64,000 nucleotides of DNA from an uncultured Spartobacteria bacterium. Its GTDB lineage: Bacteria; Verrucomicrobiota; Verrucomicrobiia; Chthoniobacterales; Terrimicrobiaceae. The stretch covers positions 1 to 64,000 of the forward strand of contig CALFPA010000068.1 in NCBI GenBank assembly GCA_937919825.1. The letters are read 5' to 3'. The notes below the pieces were generated by a model, which worked only from the letters and a program-made list of their open reading frames with translations, was not told the origin of the DNA and did no database searches. The position numbers were made by a program, and so were the translations under genes. Position 1 is the stretch's first letter. Each line of letters starts with the position of its first letter. This document shows positions 17,459 to 26,689 of the stretch, piece by piece.

Positions 17459-17797
17459 TCAGGATATCCTTGGCGGGTGATCGATTTTGCGATGAACCGA
17501 TGGAGGAGCTGTCACGCTTTCCTCGGGCGAGGCTAGGACGATGAGCTGGGGGAGAAAAAGCAGGGCGGCTTGCAAGACGGCGGGGCTGTGTTCGTGAGCC
17601 GAACAGCCGTGTTTGTGGTCGGTGTGCGGGGAGTCATCCGAACTCGATTCGGAGGAAGCGTGGGAGTGCTCACATTGAGCGACGCATTTTTCCAAGGCGG
17701 CGGTTTCCCAGTGCTCGAACAGGTGACAGACAGAAGCAAGGCCCAACAACACAATGCCGACTCGAATGAGGAGCAGGGTGCTTGTGGGTCGTGACAT
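17459..17797 (-). CDS. Small His/Cys-rich membrane protein next to RND operon
   Basis: This encodes 112 residues. A hydrophobic helix (about residues 8-24) is followed by a polar region dense in potential metal ligands, including KCVAQCEHSHAS and HTDHKHGCSAHEH. A second hydrophobic segment, LQAALLFLPQLIVLA, comes next. I recognise no family. It lies 98 bases upstream of the outer-membrane factor on the same strand, with a weak hairpin (17414-17426) between them, and probably belongs to the metal-efflux unit as a periplasm-facing metal binder. A perfect TTGACA lies about 32 bases before its ATG. Confidence 0.7.
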   Translation of the reverse strand: MSRPTSTLLLIRVGIVLLGLASVCHLFEHWETAALEKCVAQCEHSHASSESSSDDSPHTDHKHGCSAHEHSPAVLQAALLFLPQLIVLASPEESVTAPPSVHRKIDHPPRIS

Positions 17798-17853
17798 GGC
17801 AATTGGAGGTATTGCCGGGTATCTTGGATGTCAAGCGTTCGGCCTGTTGGGAG

Positions 17854-19158
17854 TTAGATAAAACCCATCGTTGAAAAACGCTTGCGGAGGACGGGTTCGA
17901 CGGGGGCTTGGAGCCAGTTTTCGAGGATTGTGGCGTAGATGTTTCGGAAATCCACGGTGTGGATGAGGTCGCCTCTATTGAGTTTTTCCAAACTGGGAGC
18001 TTCGCCGTGGAGGCCGGGTTTGATTTTTCCGCCAAGGAGGAACATCGGGGCGGCGGCGCCGTGGTCGGTGCCTCGGCTGGCGTTTTCGGCGACGCGGCGA
18101 CCGAATTCGCTGAAGGTCATCGTGAGCACGCGGTCGAAATTCCCCTGCGCCTTGAGGTCGGCGGTGAAGGCCGAGAGTGCGGCGTCGAGTTCCCCCATGA
18201 GACGGGCGTGAGAGCCGTCTTGGTTACTGTGGGTGTCGTAGCCGCCTTGCGAGACATAATAGACGCGGGTGGGCATGCCGCCGGCGATGAGGCGGGCGAC
18301 GAGGTTGAGCGAGTCAGCAAGTTTGCCAGCGGGGTAGGGGGTCGGAGGTTTGGTTTTCTTGACGGTATTGAAAATCTTGTCGGAGCTGACAGTGGCGTCG
18401 AGTGCGGTGCGTTGGAGGAAATCCAGCGTATCGCCGTCCATGTCGGCGGGGCCATCAAGCATCCCAATGCTTCCACCCTGCATGCCATGATCCATCTCGT
18501 TCACACTTCGAAAAAATTCCTCGGCCGCGTCGGGATCCGAGGACTTGCCGAGGTTGAAACGGAATTGCCCCGGATTTGCGAAAGAAATGCCCCGGCGTTT
18601 CTCAGCGGCGAAGGCTTGAGGGGCCTGCGCTGAGCCGATGCTGATGCCGACGGCGGGATCCGCTCCCTCGCAGCAGGAGTCGAAATAACGGCCAAGCCAG
18701 CCATGTTGCTCGCTTTTATTGGCGTCGGAGGCGGTTTGCCAAATCTCCGTGGAGCGGAAGTGGGATCGGTTGGGATTCGGGTATCCAACACCGTGGACGA
18801 CGGCGAGGTGACCATTGTCGTGAAGGGATTTTAGACCGCTGAGTTCCGGGTGGAGGCCGAAGCCGCCGGAGAGTTGCAGGATTTTCGACTTCGGGATCGC
18901 GAGCGTCGGGCGGGCTCGAAAATAGGCGTCATTTTCAAAGGGAATGACGGTATTGAGGCCGTCGTTGCCCCCCGCGAGTTGGAGGATCACAAGAATCGGG
19001 CCGTCTTTTCCTGTGACCGTCTGGATGGGTGAGTTTGCGGCCAGCGCGTCGAGCGAGAAAAAAGTGCGCTCGAGAAACGCGGGAACGGACCACGAGAGGG
19101 CTCCGCCGAGGATCGAGGTGCGGAGGAAGTGGCGGCGGGTATGGAGGGTTTGGTTCAT
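17854..19158 (-). CDS. DUF1501 protein with Tat signal
   Basis: This encodes 434 residues. The N-terminus has a twin-arginine signal, TRRHFLRTSILGGAL. DUF1501 features follow: VILQLAGGNDGLNTVIPFEN, the YPNPNRSHF segment, GGYDTHSNQ and a late TDHGAAAPMFLLGG. The fold resembles alkaline phosphatase/sulfatases, but the activity of these exported proteins is not established. The ATG at 19158 overlaps the DUF1800 stop by 4 bases; such pairs are common in Planctomycetes and Verrucomicrobia. Confidence 0.92.
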   Translation of the reverse strand: MNQTLHTRRHFLRTSILGGALSWSVPAFLERTFFSLDALAANSPIQTVTGKDGPILVILQLAGGNDGLNTVIPFENDAYFRARPTLAIPKSKILQLSGGFGLHPELSGLKSLHDNGHLAVVHGVGYPNPNRSHFRSTEIWQTASDANKSEQHGWLGRYFDSCCEGADPAVGISIGSAQAPQAFAAEKRRGISFANPGQFRFNLGKSSDPDAAEEFFRSVNEMDHGMQGGSIGMLDGPADMDGDTLDFLQRTALDATVSSDKIFNTVKKTKPPTPYPAGKLADSLNLVARLIAGGMPTRVYYVSQGGYDTHSNQDGSHARLMGELDAALSAFTADLKAQGNFDRVLTMTFSEFGRRVAENASRGTDHGAAAPMFLLGGKIKPGLHGEAPSLEKLNRGDLIHTVDFRNIYATILENWLQAPVEPVLRKRFSTMGFI

Positions 19159-20537
19159 GTGAGTTGGTATTCGGGGGTGGACATAAGGAGGTGCAGGAGG
19201 TCGCAGCGGGCCGCTGGGGAGGAGCCGTTTTCCGAAAGGAAGGCAAGAGTGCGGTTGCGGAGGGCCGGGGGCATGGGGGATTGGAAAAGCCGCCAAGCAA
19301 GCAGATCGACGGCTTGTTCCGACGACAGAGCGGATGGGAAGATTTGGTCGATATTTGGTTTCGGGCCAGTGCCTCCACGGACGATATTTCCGGCGGCGTT
19401 GTAGCGGACGAGCAGGGTGGAGGAACTGATCCACGCGCGCCCACCGTCCCAGCCTTTGACACTCGGAGGCTCAAAGAGGTTTTGGCCGAGGTTCGAAAGC
19501 AAGGATAGGGATTGCTTCCGGGAAAGGAGCGGGATTTCCAGGGCCTTGCACATCTGGATGAGCCATTGGACGGGGCTTTTGATTTGATGGCGAACGACCA
19601 CGGGTTCGTAAAACTCGCGGCTGGTGAAAATGGACCGCAGGAGTTTTCCGGTATCCATGCCGCGGATTCGATATTCCTTGCCGAGAGCTTTTTGAAGAGG
19701 CTCTGGAGGTTTCGTTCCCGCGTAGAAGGTCCAGATTTTCGCGGCGAGGAATTCCGAGCAACGGGGCTGCGCAACGATAATATCGATCACATCATCGCCG
19801 GTAAGGGGGCCGGTTTTTCCCAGGACGGTTTTGGTTCTGGAATCAGCCTGCTTGGCACTGAATTCGAACGAGCCAGCTCTTTGATTGATACGGTAGCCGG
19901 TGAAGGCGCGGGCGGCCTCGGTGATGTCCGCTTCGGAATAGTGACCCTCACCGAGCGTGAAGAGCTCCATGACCTCGCGGGCAAAATTTTCGTTCGGCTT
20001 CTTTGCCGAGCTGCTCTGGAGGTCGAGATATTTCATCATCGCGGGGTCGCGGGTGATTTGCTTGGCGAGTGGCGCGAACGGCCCGAGCGCATTGGCGCGG
20101 AGGGTTTCGTTTTGCCTGTGCATGAGGAAGGGGTCATTGACCTTCCGGATCCCGGTGGCCCAGTGGCCATGCCAGAAAAGCGTCGCCTTCTCTCGGGCGG
20201 GATTTGGTGATTTCAGCATACGGCGGAGCCACCATTGGCGAAGCTCCTCGGTTTGTTGTTTTGTAAGGGCGCGTTCCTTTTTTTTGCGCTCCTGGAATGC
20301 CTCGCGGGAGAGGTTTTCCTTTTTGAGTGCGTGCATCCTTGCCGCCAGAGGCTCCATTTCCGGAGCGGGGAAGAGATCCAATTCCTCGCCGGCGCCGAGG
20401 AGCGATTCAACGGCTCTGCGATGGCCGAGAGCGTGGAGTTTTTGAATCTCGTCGGGCGTGCCTCCGAAAGCGGCGCGGTTCAGGAGATGTGCGGCGGCTT
20501 GAGGGGTCCACTCCGAATCGGGTAGGGGGGTAAGCAT
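19155..20537 (-). CDS. DUF1800 protein
   Basis: This encodes 460 residues. Typical DUF1800 blocks are AAHLLNRAAFGGTPDEIQKL at the start, KATLFWHGHWATG, the NENFAREVMELFTLG motif, TEAARAFTGY and the C-terminal LLHLLMSTPEYQL. It is helical and of unknown biochemical function. The ATG at 20537 is preferred to a GTG at 20552. It is the first gene of a coupled pair with the DUF1501 gene, and the two products probably act together. Confidence 0.9.
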   Translation of the reverse strand: MLTPLPDSEWTPQAAAHLLNRAAFGGTPDEIQKLHALGHRRAVESLLGAGEELDLFPAPEMEPLAARMHALKKENLSREAFQERKKKERALTKQQTEELRQWWLRRMLKSPNPAREKATLFWHGHWATGIRKVNDPFLMHRQNETLRANALGPFAPLAKQITRDPAMMKYLDLQSSSAKKPNENFAREVMELFTLGEGHYSEADITEAARAFTGYRINQRAGSFEFSAKQADSRTKTVLGKTGPLTGDDVIDIIVAQPRCSEFLAAKIWTFYAGTKPPEPLQKALGKEYRIRGMDTGKLLRSIFTSREFYEPVVVRHQIKSPVQWLIQMCKALEIPLLSRKQSLSLLSNLGQNLFEPPSVKGWDGGRAWISSSTLLVRYNAAGNIVRGGTGPKPNIDQIFPSALSSEQAVDLLAWRLFQSPMPPALRNRTLAFLSENGSSPAARCDLLHLLMSTPEYQLT

Positions 20538-20637
20538 TGGGGGATTCAACACGACAGCTCGCCGAAAGTTTCAAAGTTTTTTCCGGCCTTTCTCGGGATT
20601 GCCAAAGCTCCGCCCGATCCCTAAAGATCAGCGAACC

Positions 20638-21771
20638 ATGAATCCTCGCTATCCCTCGATCGACCTCCTCGCCAAACGGGCGAAACAAAGATTGCCCGGC
20701 TTCGCCTACGATTATCTCTCCGGCGGTTGCATGTCGGAAGTGAATCTCGAGCGGAACACAAGGGACATTCGAGCCGTCGAATTGAAGCCGGTTTATCTCC
20801 GCGACTACAAGGGTGCCTCCCAAAAAACCACGCTCTTCGGGCGCGAATACGCCTCGCCGTTCGGCATTGCGCCGGTGGGTTTGCAGGGCCTCATGTGGCC
20901 GAAGTCCTGCGAAATGCTCGCACGCACTGCAAAGGAGCAGAACATTCCGTTCGTTCTGAGCACAGTCACGACCGCGAGCATCGAAACCGTTTCCGAAATC
21001 ACCGGGGGCGATTTTTGGTTCCAGCTTTACCATCCGGCCGAGGATTCGCTGCGCGACAAGATTCTCCAGCGAGCCGCCGAGGCGGGCTGCAAAACCCTCG
21101 TCCTCCTCGCCGACACGCCGACCTTCGGCTACCGCCCGAAGGAAATCAAAAGCGGCCTCTCGGTGCCGCCGAAGATGACGCTCAGCAACATCATTCAGAT
21201 GTGCTTCCACCCGACCTGGTCCTTCTCGCAACTTTTCGCGGGCATTCCGCAATTCCAGACCCTCAAGCCCTATATCCCGCCAGGCTTGAGCATGAAGCAC
21301 CTCGGATTGTTCATGAACAAAACCTTCTCCGGACGCCTCAACGAATCCCGCATCCGCACCATTCGCGACATGTGGAAGGGCAACCTTGTGGTCAAAGGGA
21401 TCGTGAACCCCGAGGACGCCGAGCGCGCGATCTCGTTGGGCATCGACGGCCTCATCGCCTCGAACCACGGCGGACGCCAACTCGACCAGGGCCAGGCCAC
21501 GATCAAATCCATCGCCGAGCTCGCCAGAACCTGCAAAGGCCGGATCAAGCTCATGATGGATAGCGGCATTCGCTCCGGTTCGGATGTCGCCGTGGCGTTC
21601 GCCAGCGGCGCGGAATTCACCTTCCTCGGCCGCGCTCCGATGTTTGGTGTCTGTGCGATGGGTAGCCAGGGCGGCAACCAAGTTGTTGAAATTCTTCAAA
21701 AGGAACTCCAGCAAGTGATGGAGCAACTCGGCTGCGAGAAGCTCGAGGATTTGCCCAAGCACCTCGCCTGA
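20638..21771 (+). CDS. FMN-dependent 2-hydroxyacid dehydrogenase (lactate dehydrogenase/oxidase-like)
   Basis: This encodes 377 residues, a TIM-barrel flavoprotein. Seen features are GFAYDYLSGG near the start, FGIAPVGLQGLMWP, the FQLYHP strand with its catalytic Tyr, Lys in NLVVKGIVNPEDA, and the catalytic His-Arg motif SNHGGRQLD. The phosphate-binding end reads MDSGIRSGSDVAVAFASGA. It should oxidise an L-2-hydroxyacid such as lactate; the electron acceptor cannot be read from sequence. It begins 100 bases from the divergent DUF1800 start. Confidence 0.9.
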   Translation: MNPRYPSIDLLAKRAKQRLPGFAYDYLSGGCMSEVNLERNTRDIRAVELKPVYLRDYKGASQKTTLFGREYASPFGIAPVGLQGLMWPKSCEMLARTAKEQNIPFVLSTVTTASIETVSEITGGDFWFQLYHPAEDSLRDKILQRAAEAGCKTLVLLADTPTFGYRPKEIKSGLSVPPKMTLSNIIQMCFHPTWSFSQLFAGIPQFQTLKPYIPPGLSMKHLGLFMNKTFSGRLNESRIRTIRDMWKGNLVVKGIVNPEDAERAISLGIDGLIASNHGGRQLDQGQATIKSIAELARTCKGRIKLMMDSGIRSGSDVAVAFASGAEFTFLGRAPMFGVCAMGSQGGNQVVEILQKELQQVMEQLGCEKLEDLPKHLA

Positions 21772-21806
21772 CGCCCCGGTCTTCCCCCCAGGAATTTTCA
21801 CCAATC

Positions 21807-23165
21807 ATGAAACGCACTCTGACTTTTCTGAGTCTGTTTCTGCCTGGAGTTGCCTTCGCAGCGCCCGGGTTGACGATTTACAATCAGGATTTCGCGGTGG
21901 TGCGCGACACGGTGCCTCTGGAGTTGAGTGAGGGGATCAATGGCATCCGCTATGACGGCGCGACGCTGCAGCTCGAACCGGACTCCGTCGTGCTGCGCGA
22001 CAAAAGCGGCAAGCCGCTCCAAATCCTCGAGCAGAACTACCGCAACGACCCGATCACGCAGTCATACCTTCTCTCGCTTTTCGAGGGTCAGACGATTGAT
22101 TTCGCCGTGCGCGAGTCCGAGAAGCCGGATCGGACCATTCCCGCAAAAATCCTGCGCTCGGGTTACGGGGCCACCAGTGGCACCACGGAGCCGGTTGTCG
22201 AGGTGGACGGCAAAATCCAGTTCGGGCTGCCCGGCCAGCCGCAGTTCCCCTCGCTCGGTGACGACACGATTTTGAGGCCCCGGCTCGAGTGGAAAATCCA
22301 GTCCCCCGCCGCCTCGAAAACCGAGGCTGAGTTGGGCTACATCACCGGCGGGCTTTCCTGGCAGGCGAGCTACAATCTCGTCTCACCCGAAAAAGGCGAC
22401 ACGCTCGATGTCGTCGGCTGGATTACGATGGAGAACCGCTCCGGTCGGGATTTTGAGGAGGCCCGGATCCATCTCATGGCGGGCGATGTCTCCAAGGTCG
22501 CTCCAGCACACAAAGTGATGGGCGAGCGGATGATGGCGATGGCTGCCGTGGCCGACGCACCGGGCGTCACAGAAAAAGCCTTCGACGAATTCCATCTCTA
22601 TTCGCTCCCGCGTCCCACTTCGCTTCGCGACCGCGAGACGAAGCAGGTCGAGTTCCTCCGGGCGGGTGGTGTCAAGTCTGAGACCGTTTACATTTTCGAT
22701 GCCCACCGCGGCCCCAAAATCTCGGTCTTTCGCGAATTTCGAAATTCCAAGGAGAACCAACTCGGGATTCCCTTGCCGCAGGGTCGGATGCGCTTTTACC
22801 GCGAGAATGGCGCTCAACTCGAATTCACCGGCGAGAGCGAGATCGACCACACGCCGACCGATGAGTTGCTGAAAATTCAAACCGGTGATGCCTTCGATCT
22901 CGTCACCGAACGGAAGATAACGAATTCCACCAGAGACGACGCGAATCACCGGGCCACCGAGGCCTTTGAAATCCTCCTCAAGAACCGCAAAAAAGAACCC
23001 GTCACCATCCGCGTGGTCGAGCATTTGGCGCGGTCCGCAAACTGGCAGATCAGTGCAAACACCGACGCGTTTGAGAAAAAAGCCAGCGACGAAATCGAGT
23101 TCCGCATCCCCCTAAAACCTGGTGAGGAGCGGAAGGTCGCCTACACTGCCACCTACACTTGGTGA
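21807..23165 (+). CDS. Exported DUF4139 protein
   Basis: This encodes 452 residues with a signal peptide ending near GVAFA. The rest is beta-rich. The ELGYITGGLSWQASYNLVSP block and the later KENQLGIPLPQGRMRFYREN segment are characteristic of DUF4139 proteins. A role in the envelope is likely but unknown. An AGGA about 13 bases before the ATG is at best a weak ribosome site. Its 3' end overlaps the convergent YcaO gene by 13 bases. Confidence 0.85.
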   Translation: MKRTLTFLSLFLPGVAFAAPGLTIYNQDFAVVRDTVPLELSEGINGIRYDGATLQLEPDSVVLRDKSGKPLQILEQNYRNDPITQSYLLSLFEGQTIDFAVRESEKPDRTIPAKILRSGYGATSGTTEPVVEVDGKIQFGLPGQPQFPSLGDDTILRPRLEWKIQSPAASKTEAELGYITGGLSWQASYNLVSPEKGDTLDVVGWITMENRSGRDFEEARIHLMAGDVSKVAPAHKVMGERMMAMAAVADAPGVTEKAFDEFHLYSLPRPTSLRDRETKQVEFLRAGGVKSETVYIFDAHRGPKISVFREFRNSKENQLGIPLPQGRMRFYRENGAQLEFTGESEIDHTPTDELLKIQTGDAFDLVTERKITNSTRDDANHRATEAFEILLKNRKKEPVTIRVVEHLARSANWQISANTDAFEKKASDEIEFRIPLKPGEERKVAYTATYTW

Positions 23166-24433
23166 CTCCCGCAGGGGAGAGCGGGATAGGATGCCAAAAC
23201 CTCGGAGCGGGTGATGGCGCGAAAAAGCGCCGTGCTTGAGGGGGCGTGGTAGGGCAGGACATCGGAGTAGCCAGGGACCACGACCTGCACGACCGAAAAG
23301 CCAATCGCAGGGTCGGTGAGGTCGATGGCAATAAAATCGAGCCCGAGCGCGGTGAAGGTTTTTTTCGCGTCCTTGATGTCGTCCAGGCAATCGCTGTGGC
23401 GCGTGCCGGGATTGAAGGGAACGACCGGACCTTCGAGCAGGAAATCCGCAGAGCGATAGGGCACCATCCCAAACATGAAAGCCGACATGAAATTGTCGCA
23501 GTCATTGCCAAGTGTTCCGATCCGGCGGAAGTCGTGGTTGAGCAATTCGCGGAGTTTTTCAGGACAGTCGGGTTGGGTGGAGTCGAGGAATTCCCCGGCT
23601 TTTCGACCTTGGGTGTATTCGGTGAAGCATCGGCCCAGCGCCTCCTCGCGGTCGAACGAGGCCCCGATTTTGAGGAAATGGTGGAATTGAAAATCGGGCG
23701 GGATGTTTTTGTCCCAGAAGTAGACCCCGACGCATGGGAGGGTGCCTTCAAACGAGAGGTCTTTTAGGACAAAATCGATCCCGCGCTCGCGGAGAAACGC
23801 CATCTGGCGGCGGATCACTGGGTTCGTCACCGACTCTTCCGCGATGGTGGGAACGACGAGGCGGTTTTTGAGGACGGCAATGTGGGCACGGCGCTCGAAA
23901 ATCTCGTTCGCGGCGTGGATCACAGCCTCCTCGAGAGTGTTTCCCGAGGCTTTGCCATTTGGTCCGCTGATGAGGCGGGCATACTCGAGTGGCACTTTTA
24001 CCGTCTCTTCGCGGGTGAGCGAAAACCCATCCACCCAATGCCCGGCGGCCTCCAGGGCTTCGATACGGCAGAGGAGGGGGGGCGTGGCGGTGGCGATGTG
24101 GGGGAGGAATTGGCGGATCGGGATGGCATTGGCGAAATCGCCCTCGCGTCCCCAAGCATAGCCGGGGAGATCGCCGGTCGCCCGCGCGGCCAGCCATTCG
24201 GCTCCCTCGGCGAGGGCTCCGGCACGGGCACAATCGGGGTTCGTCCCTTTGCCCATGGTGCGGAATTCCAGCCCCTCGATGAACATCGCGGCCCAAAAAA
24301 GGTCTGGCCCGACCGTTTCCTCGTGAATCCAATAATCGTGCTGGGCGCCGACGAATGCCTCGAGGCGCGCGATGGTTTCGGCGGGTTTCACGCAACGCTC
24401 GCGGTCGATTTTGAGGCGGGATTCGAGTTTCAC
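23153..24433 (-). CDS. YcaO-domain ATP-dependent amide-backbone-activating protein
   Basis: This encodes 426 residues from a GTG at 24433 that overlaps the upstream stop as GTGA. Conserved YcaO blocks are present in order: GKGTNPDCARAGALAEGAEW (residues 61-80), GNTLEEAVIHAANEIFERR (164-182), and GASFDREEALGRCFTEYTQ (257-275); these supply the Mg/ATP-binding Glu, Asn and Gln residues. YcaO enzymes phosphorylate backbone amides to make azolines, thioamides or amidines. The C-terminus (PALPCGSHQV) lacks the PxPxP tail of azoline-forming cyclodehydratases. No E1-like, ocin-ThiF or TfuA partner is adjacent, so the product is unknown. It is the last gene of a three-gene coupled set. Confidence 0.9.
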   Translation of the reverse strand: MKLESRLKIDRERCVKPAETIARLEAFVGAQHDYWIHEETVGPDLFWAAMFIEGLEFRTMGKGTNPDCARAGALAEGAEWLAARATGDLPGYAWGREGDFANAIPIRQFLPHIATATPPLLCRIEALEAAGHWVDGFSLTREETVKVPLEYARLISGPNGKASGNTLEEAVIHAANEIFERRAHIAVLKNRLVVPTIAEESVTNPVIRRQMAFLRERGIDFVLKDLSFEGTLPCVGVYFWDKNIPPDFQFHHFLKIGASFDREEALGRCFTEYTQGRKAGEFLDSTQPDCPEKLRELLNHDFRRIGTLGNDCDNFMSAFMFGMVPYRSADFLLEGPVVPFNPGTRHSDCLDDIKDAKKTFTALGLDFIAIDLTDPAIGFSVVQVVVPGYSDVLPYHAPSSTALFRAITRSEVLASYPALPCGSHQV

Positions 24434-26688
24434 GGAAAGAGGCCGGCGTGGATTTCTGCGGCGGCGGCGCGGCCCTCGGCAAGGCACGAAGCCACGGAGG
24501 TTCCCCCGTTCAAAATCCCACCCGCGAAATAAATCTCGGAGGCTTCGTTTTGTATAAAATCCCAGCGCGGGTCGGGTTCGAGGCCCAATGCTTCGATCGC
24601 CATATCGATTTCCAGCAAGGCGGAGGTTCCGAGGGTGGCGTGGCGGAGGTGCAGGCCGTGGAGATCGCCACCTGGGCCGCGTTCGTAGCGGAGAGGTTCC
24701 CATTCCATCATCGCATGCACTCCAGGCGTGGCGAACCACGACTCAGGCATGTGCCAATGCAGCGCCGAGCGTTCGCCTTCAAAAATCACATACACCTGCG
24801 AGGCTCCCGATTCGCGCGAGACGCGGGCGGATTCCATGGCGCAGTCGCCACCCGCTAAAACCGCCACGCGGTCTGGAACCGAAGTTCGTGCACCGGATTT
24901 GAAAGACTCCAAAAACTCCAGCCCACTGCGAACGCCGTTTCCGCGTCCACCGAGGGTTGGTTCGCGCCAAACTCCGGCGCAAACCAGAACGGCATCGACG
25001 CTCCGGCGCAAATTTTCCAAGTCGGGTCCGGGGAGGATTTCGCTGCCGAGCGTGATCGAGAGACGATTGGCGCGCAGGGCGGGTTCGAGGAGGGACTCGA
25101 TTTCGCGGTCAAGCGGCCCGGTTCGGCGGGCAGGAATCACCCGGGCGGGCATGCCGCCGAGGATTTGGGATTTTTCGTGGAGCCGGACTAAGTAGCCCTT
25201 TTCCAAAAGGAAAGCCGCCGCACCGAGTCCTGCTGGTCCGCTACCGATGATGGCGATGGAGCGTCCGTTGGGTTTTTCGGGGATCACGAGCCGCGCCTTG
25301 CCAGTCTGCAAAGCCTCCCAGGCGATGGACGCCTGCAAATCCAGGATCGGCACCGAAATTCCGCGAAGGGAGGTTTCGATGCAGGCCCCCTCGGCTTCCA
25401 TCCAAGCCGGCGAGAGGCGCGAGGCCAGGCCGGGCAGTGGATTTGCGGAAAAGAGGATTTGGCGAGCGGTTTCGCAGTTGCCCTTCAACCACGCGGAGAT
25501 CATTTCGGGAATCGGCGTGTGGAGTGGATCAGCAGAAACGCAGGGCGCGGCCTCGCAAAAATGGCAGCGCGAGAGCCCTTCGCTAAGGACATCTTCCTCC
25601 GTGCGGCGCATGCCTTGATAGGTCGGGCCGTAAGTGGCCCCGTCGCGGATCACGCAACCGACCAGATTTTCCGATTTGTCCAGCGCGGTGCAGGCGCCGC
25701 AGTCGATGCAAACCAACTCGCGAGGCCATTTTCGGAAGGACGCTCCGCTTGGAAACGCCAGCGCGCCCCGACCGAAGCCTGCCATGGCGAAGGGGCCCTT
25801 TTCCAAAAGTGCCGCAGCGACATGAGGGGCGAAGTCCCGCAGCCACCCAAATCCTCCCGCGATGACGGACAAGCCCGGGGCGGCTTTTGCCAAATCCTCG
25901 GAGATTCGGATCAGGCGTTGTAGCGCGATAAGCGGGTGTTCGTGGGGGGTATCGGCGTCGGAAAGAGGGTGACTTTGTCTTTCCGGGCCGTGCAGATTCG
26001 GATGGTTGATGGTGGGGTTGAGGAATGAAACGCCAGCTGCCTCGAGCGCGCGGGCGAGGGTGAGCGGTTCGGTCAGATCAGGCTTTCGGAAATCCTCGGA
26101 GTCCACCCCAAAACCTCCCGTGCAGGCGTGAAAGGCATTGAGTCGGACGGCGAGGATGGTGTCGGGATTGGCCTCCCGTATGCGGCGGAGGGCTTCGAGC
26201 AGGAAGCGCATCCGGTTTACCAGCGGGCCGCCGAAACGGCCCGGGCGCTGGTGTGCGGCGAGGAGTTTTTGGGCCAGCGTGCCGCGATGGCAGGAGATGT
26301 CGATGCCGTCGAAGCCTCCCGCCGTGGCGGATTTGGCGGACTCGACCAGGGCGTCGAGATGGGACTCTACCGCGTCGTCATCTATGTTCTCGGGGCAAGG
26401 CGGAGCGAGTTGGGCGATTTGAATCCGGTTACGAGACGGTGGGAGCGGCGTGGTGGGCTTCGCAAACCAGATCAGCGAAAATCCTCCATCGGCGAGGTTT
26501 TGGTGGTGGCGGCTGGCGATGGGTTGGGCGCAGAAGCCGTTCGGCAAGGTTCGGCCTGCGATTTGCCGAGGCGAGAAAATGGCCTCTGTGGAATCCGTCA
26601 CGGGAATTTGCAGTCCCAGTCGGGCGATCTCCGCGCGCAGTTCGTCGAGCGAGTGGAGGTAAAACGGTTCGTAGCCGGGGATCTCCAT
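24430..26688 (-). CDS. Old-Yellow-Enzyme-like barrel fused to GltD-like FAD/NAD(P) oxidoreductase
   Basis: This encodes 752 residues. Residues 1-325 form an OYE/2,4-dienoyl-CoA-reductase-like barrel; HQRPGRFGGPLVNRMRF (146-162) matches the family YGGS-ENR motif. A [4Fe-4S] motif C327-x2-C330-x2-C333-x11-C345 follows, as in trimethylamine dehydrogenase. Residues 370-440 resemble the GltD Fe-S region but several Cys are replaced. GSGPAGLGAA (482-491) binds FAD and GGDCAMESAR (613-622) NAD(P). It should pass electrons from NAD(P)H through FAD and Fe-S to FMN. ATG at 26688 sits 1 base after the SagB stop codon. It probably powers, or draws electrons from, the YcaO/SagB pathway. Confidence 0.85.
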   Translation of the reverse strand: MEIPGYEPFYLHSLDELRAEIARLGLQIPVTDSTEAIFSPRQIAGRTLPNGFCAQPIASRHHQNLADGGFSLIWFAKPTTPLPPSRNRIQIAQLAPPCPENIDDDAVESHLDALVESAKSATAGGFDGIDISCHRGTLAQKLLAAHQRPGRFGGPLVNRMRFLLEALRRIREANPDTILAVRLNAFHACTGGFGVDSEDFRKPDLTEPLTLARALEAAGVSFLNPTINHPNLHGPERQSHPLSDADTPHEHPLIALQRLIRISEDLAKAAPGLSVIAGGFGWLRDFAPHVAAALLEKGPFAMAGFGRGALAFPSGASFRKWPRELVCIDCGACTALDKSENLVGCVIRDGATYGPTYQGMRRTEEDVLSEGLSRCHFCEAAPCVSADPLHTPIPEMISAWLKGNCETARQILFSANPLPGLASRLSPAWMEAEGACIETSLRGISVPILDLQASIAWEALQTGKARLVIPEKPNGRSIAIIGSGPAGLGAAAFLLEKGYLVRLHEKSQILGGMPARVIPARRTGPLDREIESLLEPALRANRLSITLGSEILPGPDLENLRRSVDAVLVCAGVWREPTLGGRGNGVRSGLEFLESFKSGARTSVPDRVAVLAGGDCAMESARVSRESGASQVYVIFEGERSALHWHMPESWFATPGVHAMMEWEPLRYERGPGGDLHGLHLRHATLGTSALLEIDMAIEALGLEPDPRWDFIQNEASEIYFAGGILNGGTSVASCLAEGRAAAAEIHAGLFP

Positions 26689-26689
26689 G

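Noticed and set aside
17806-17834. Promoter with perfect TTGACA upstream of the gene at 17459-17797
   Set aside because: No -10 hexamer with better than two matches at 16-18 base spacing, and no MerR-type dyad; mentioned only in the gene entry.
20407-21804. Minus-strand open frame of 465 codons
   Set aside because: Antisense to the FMN dehydrogenase gene at 20638-21771 and part of DUF1800; no domain signal, composition typical of a shadow frame.
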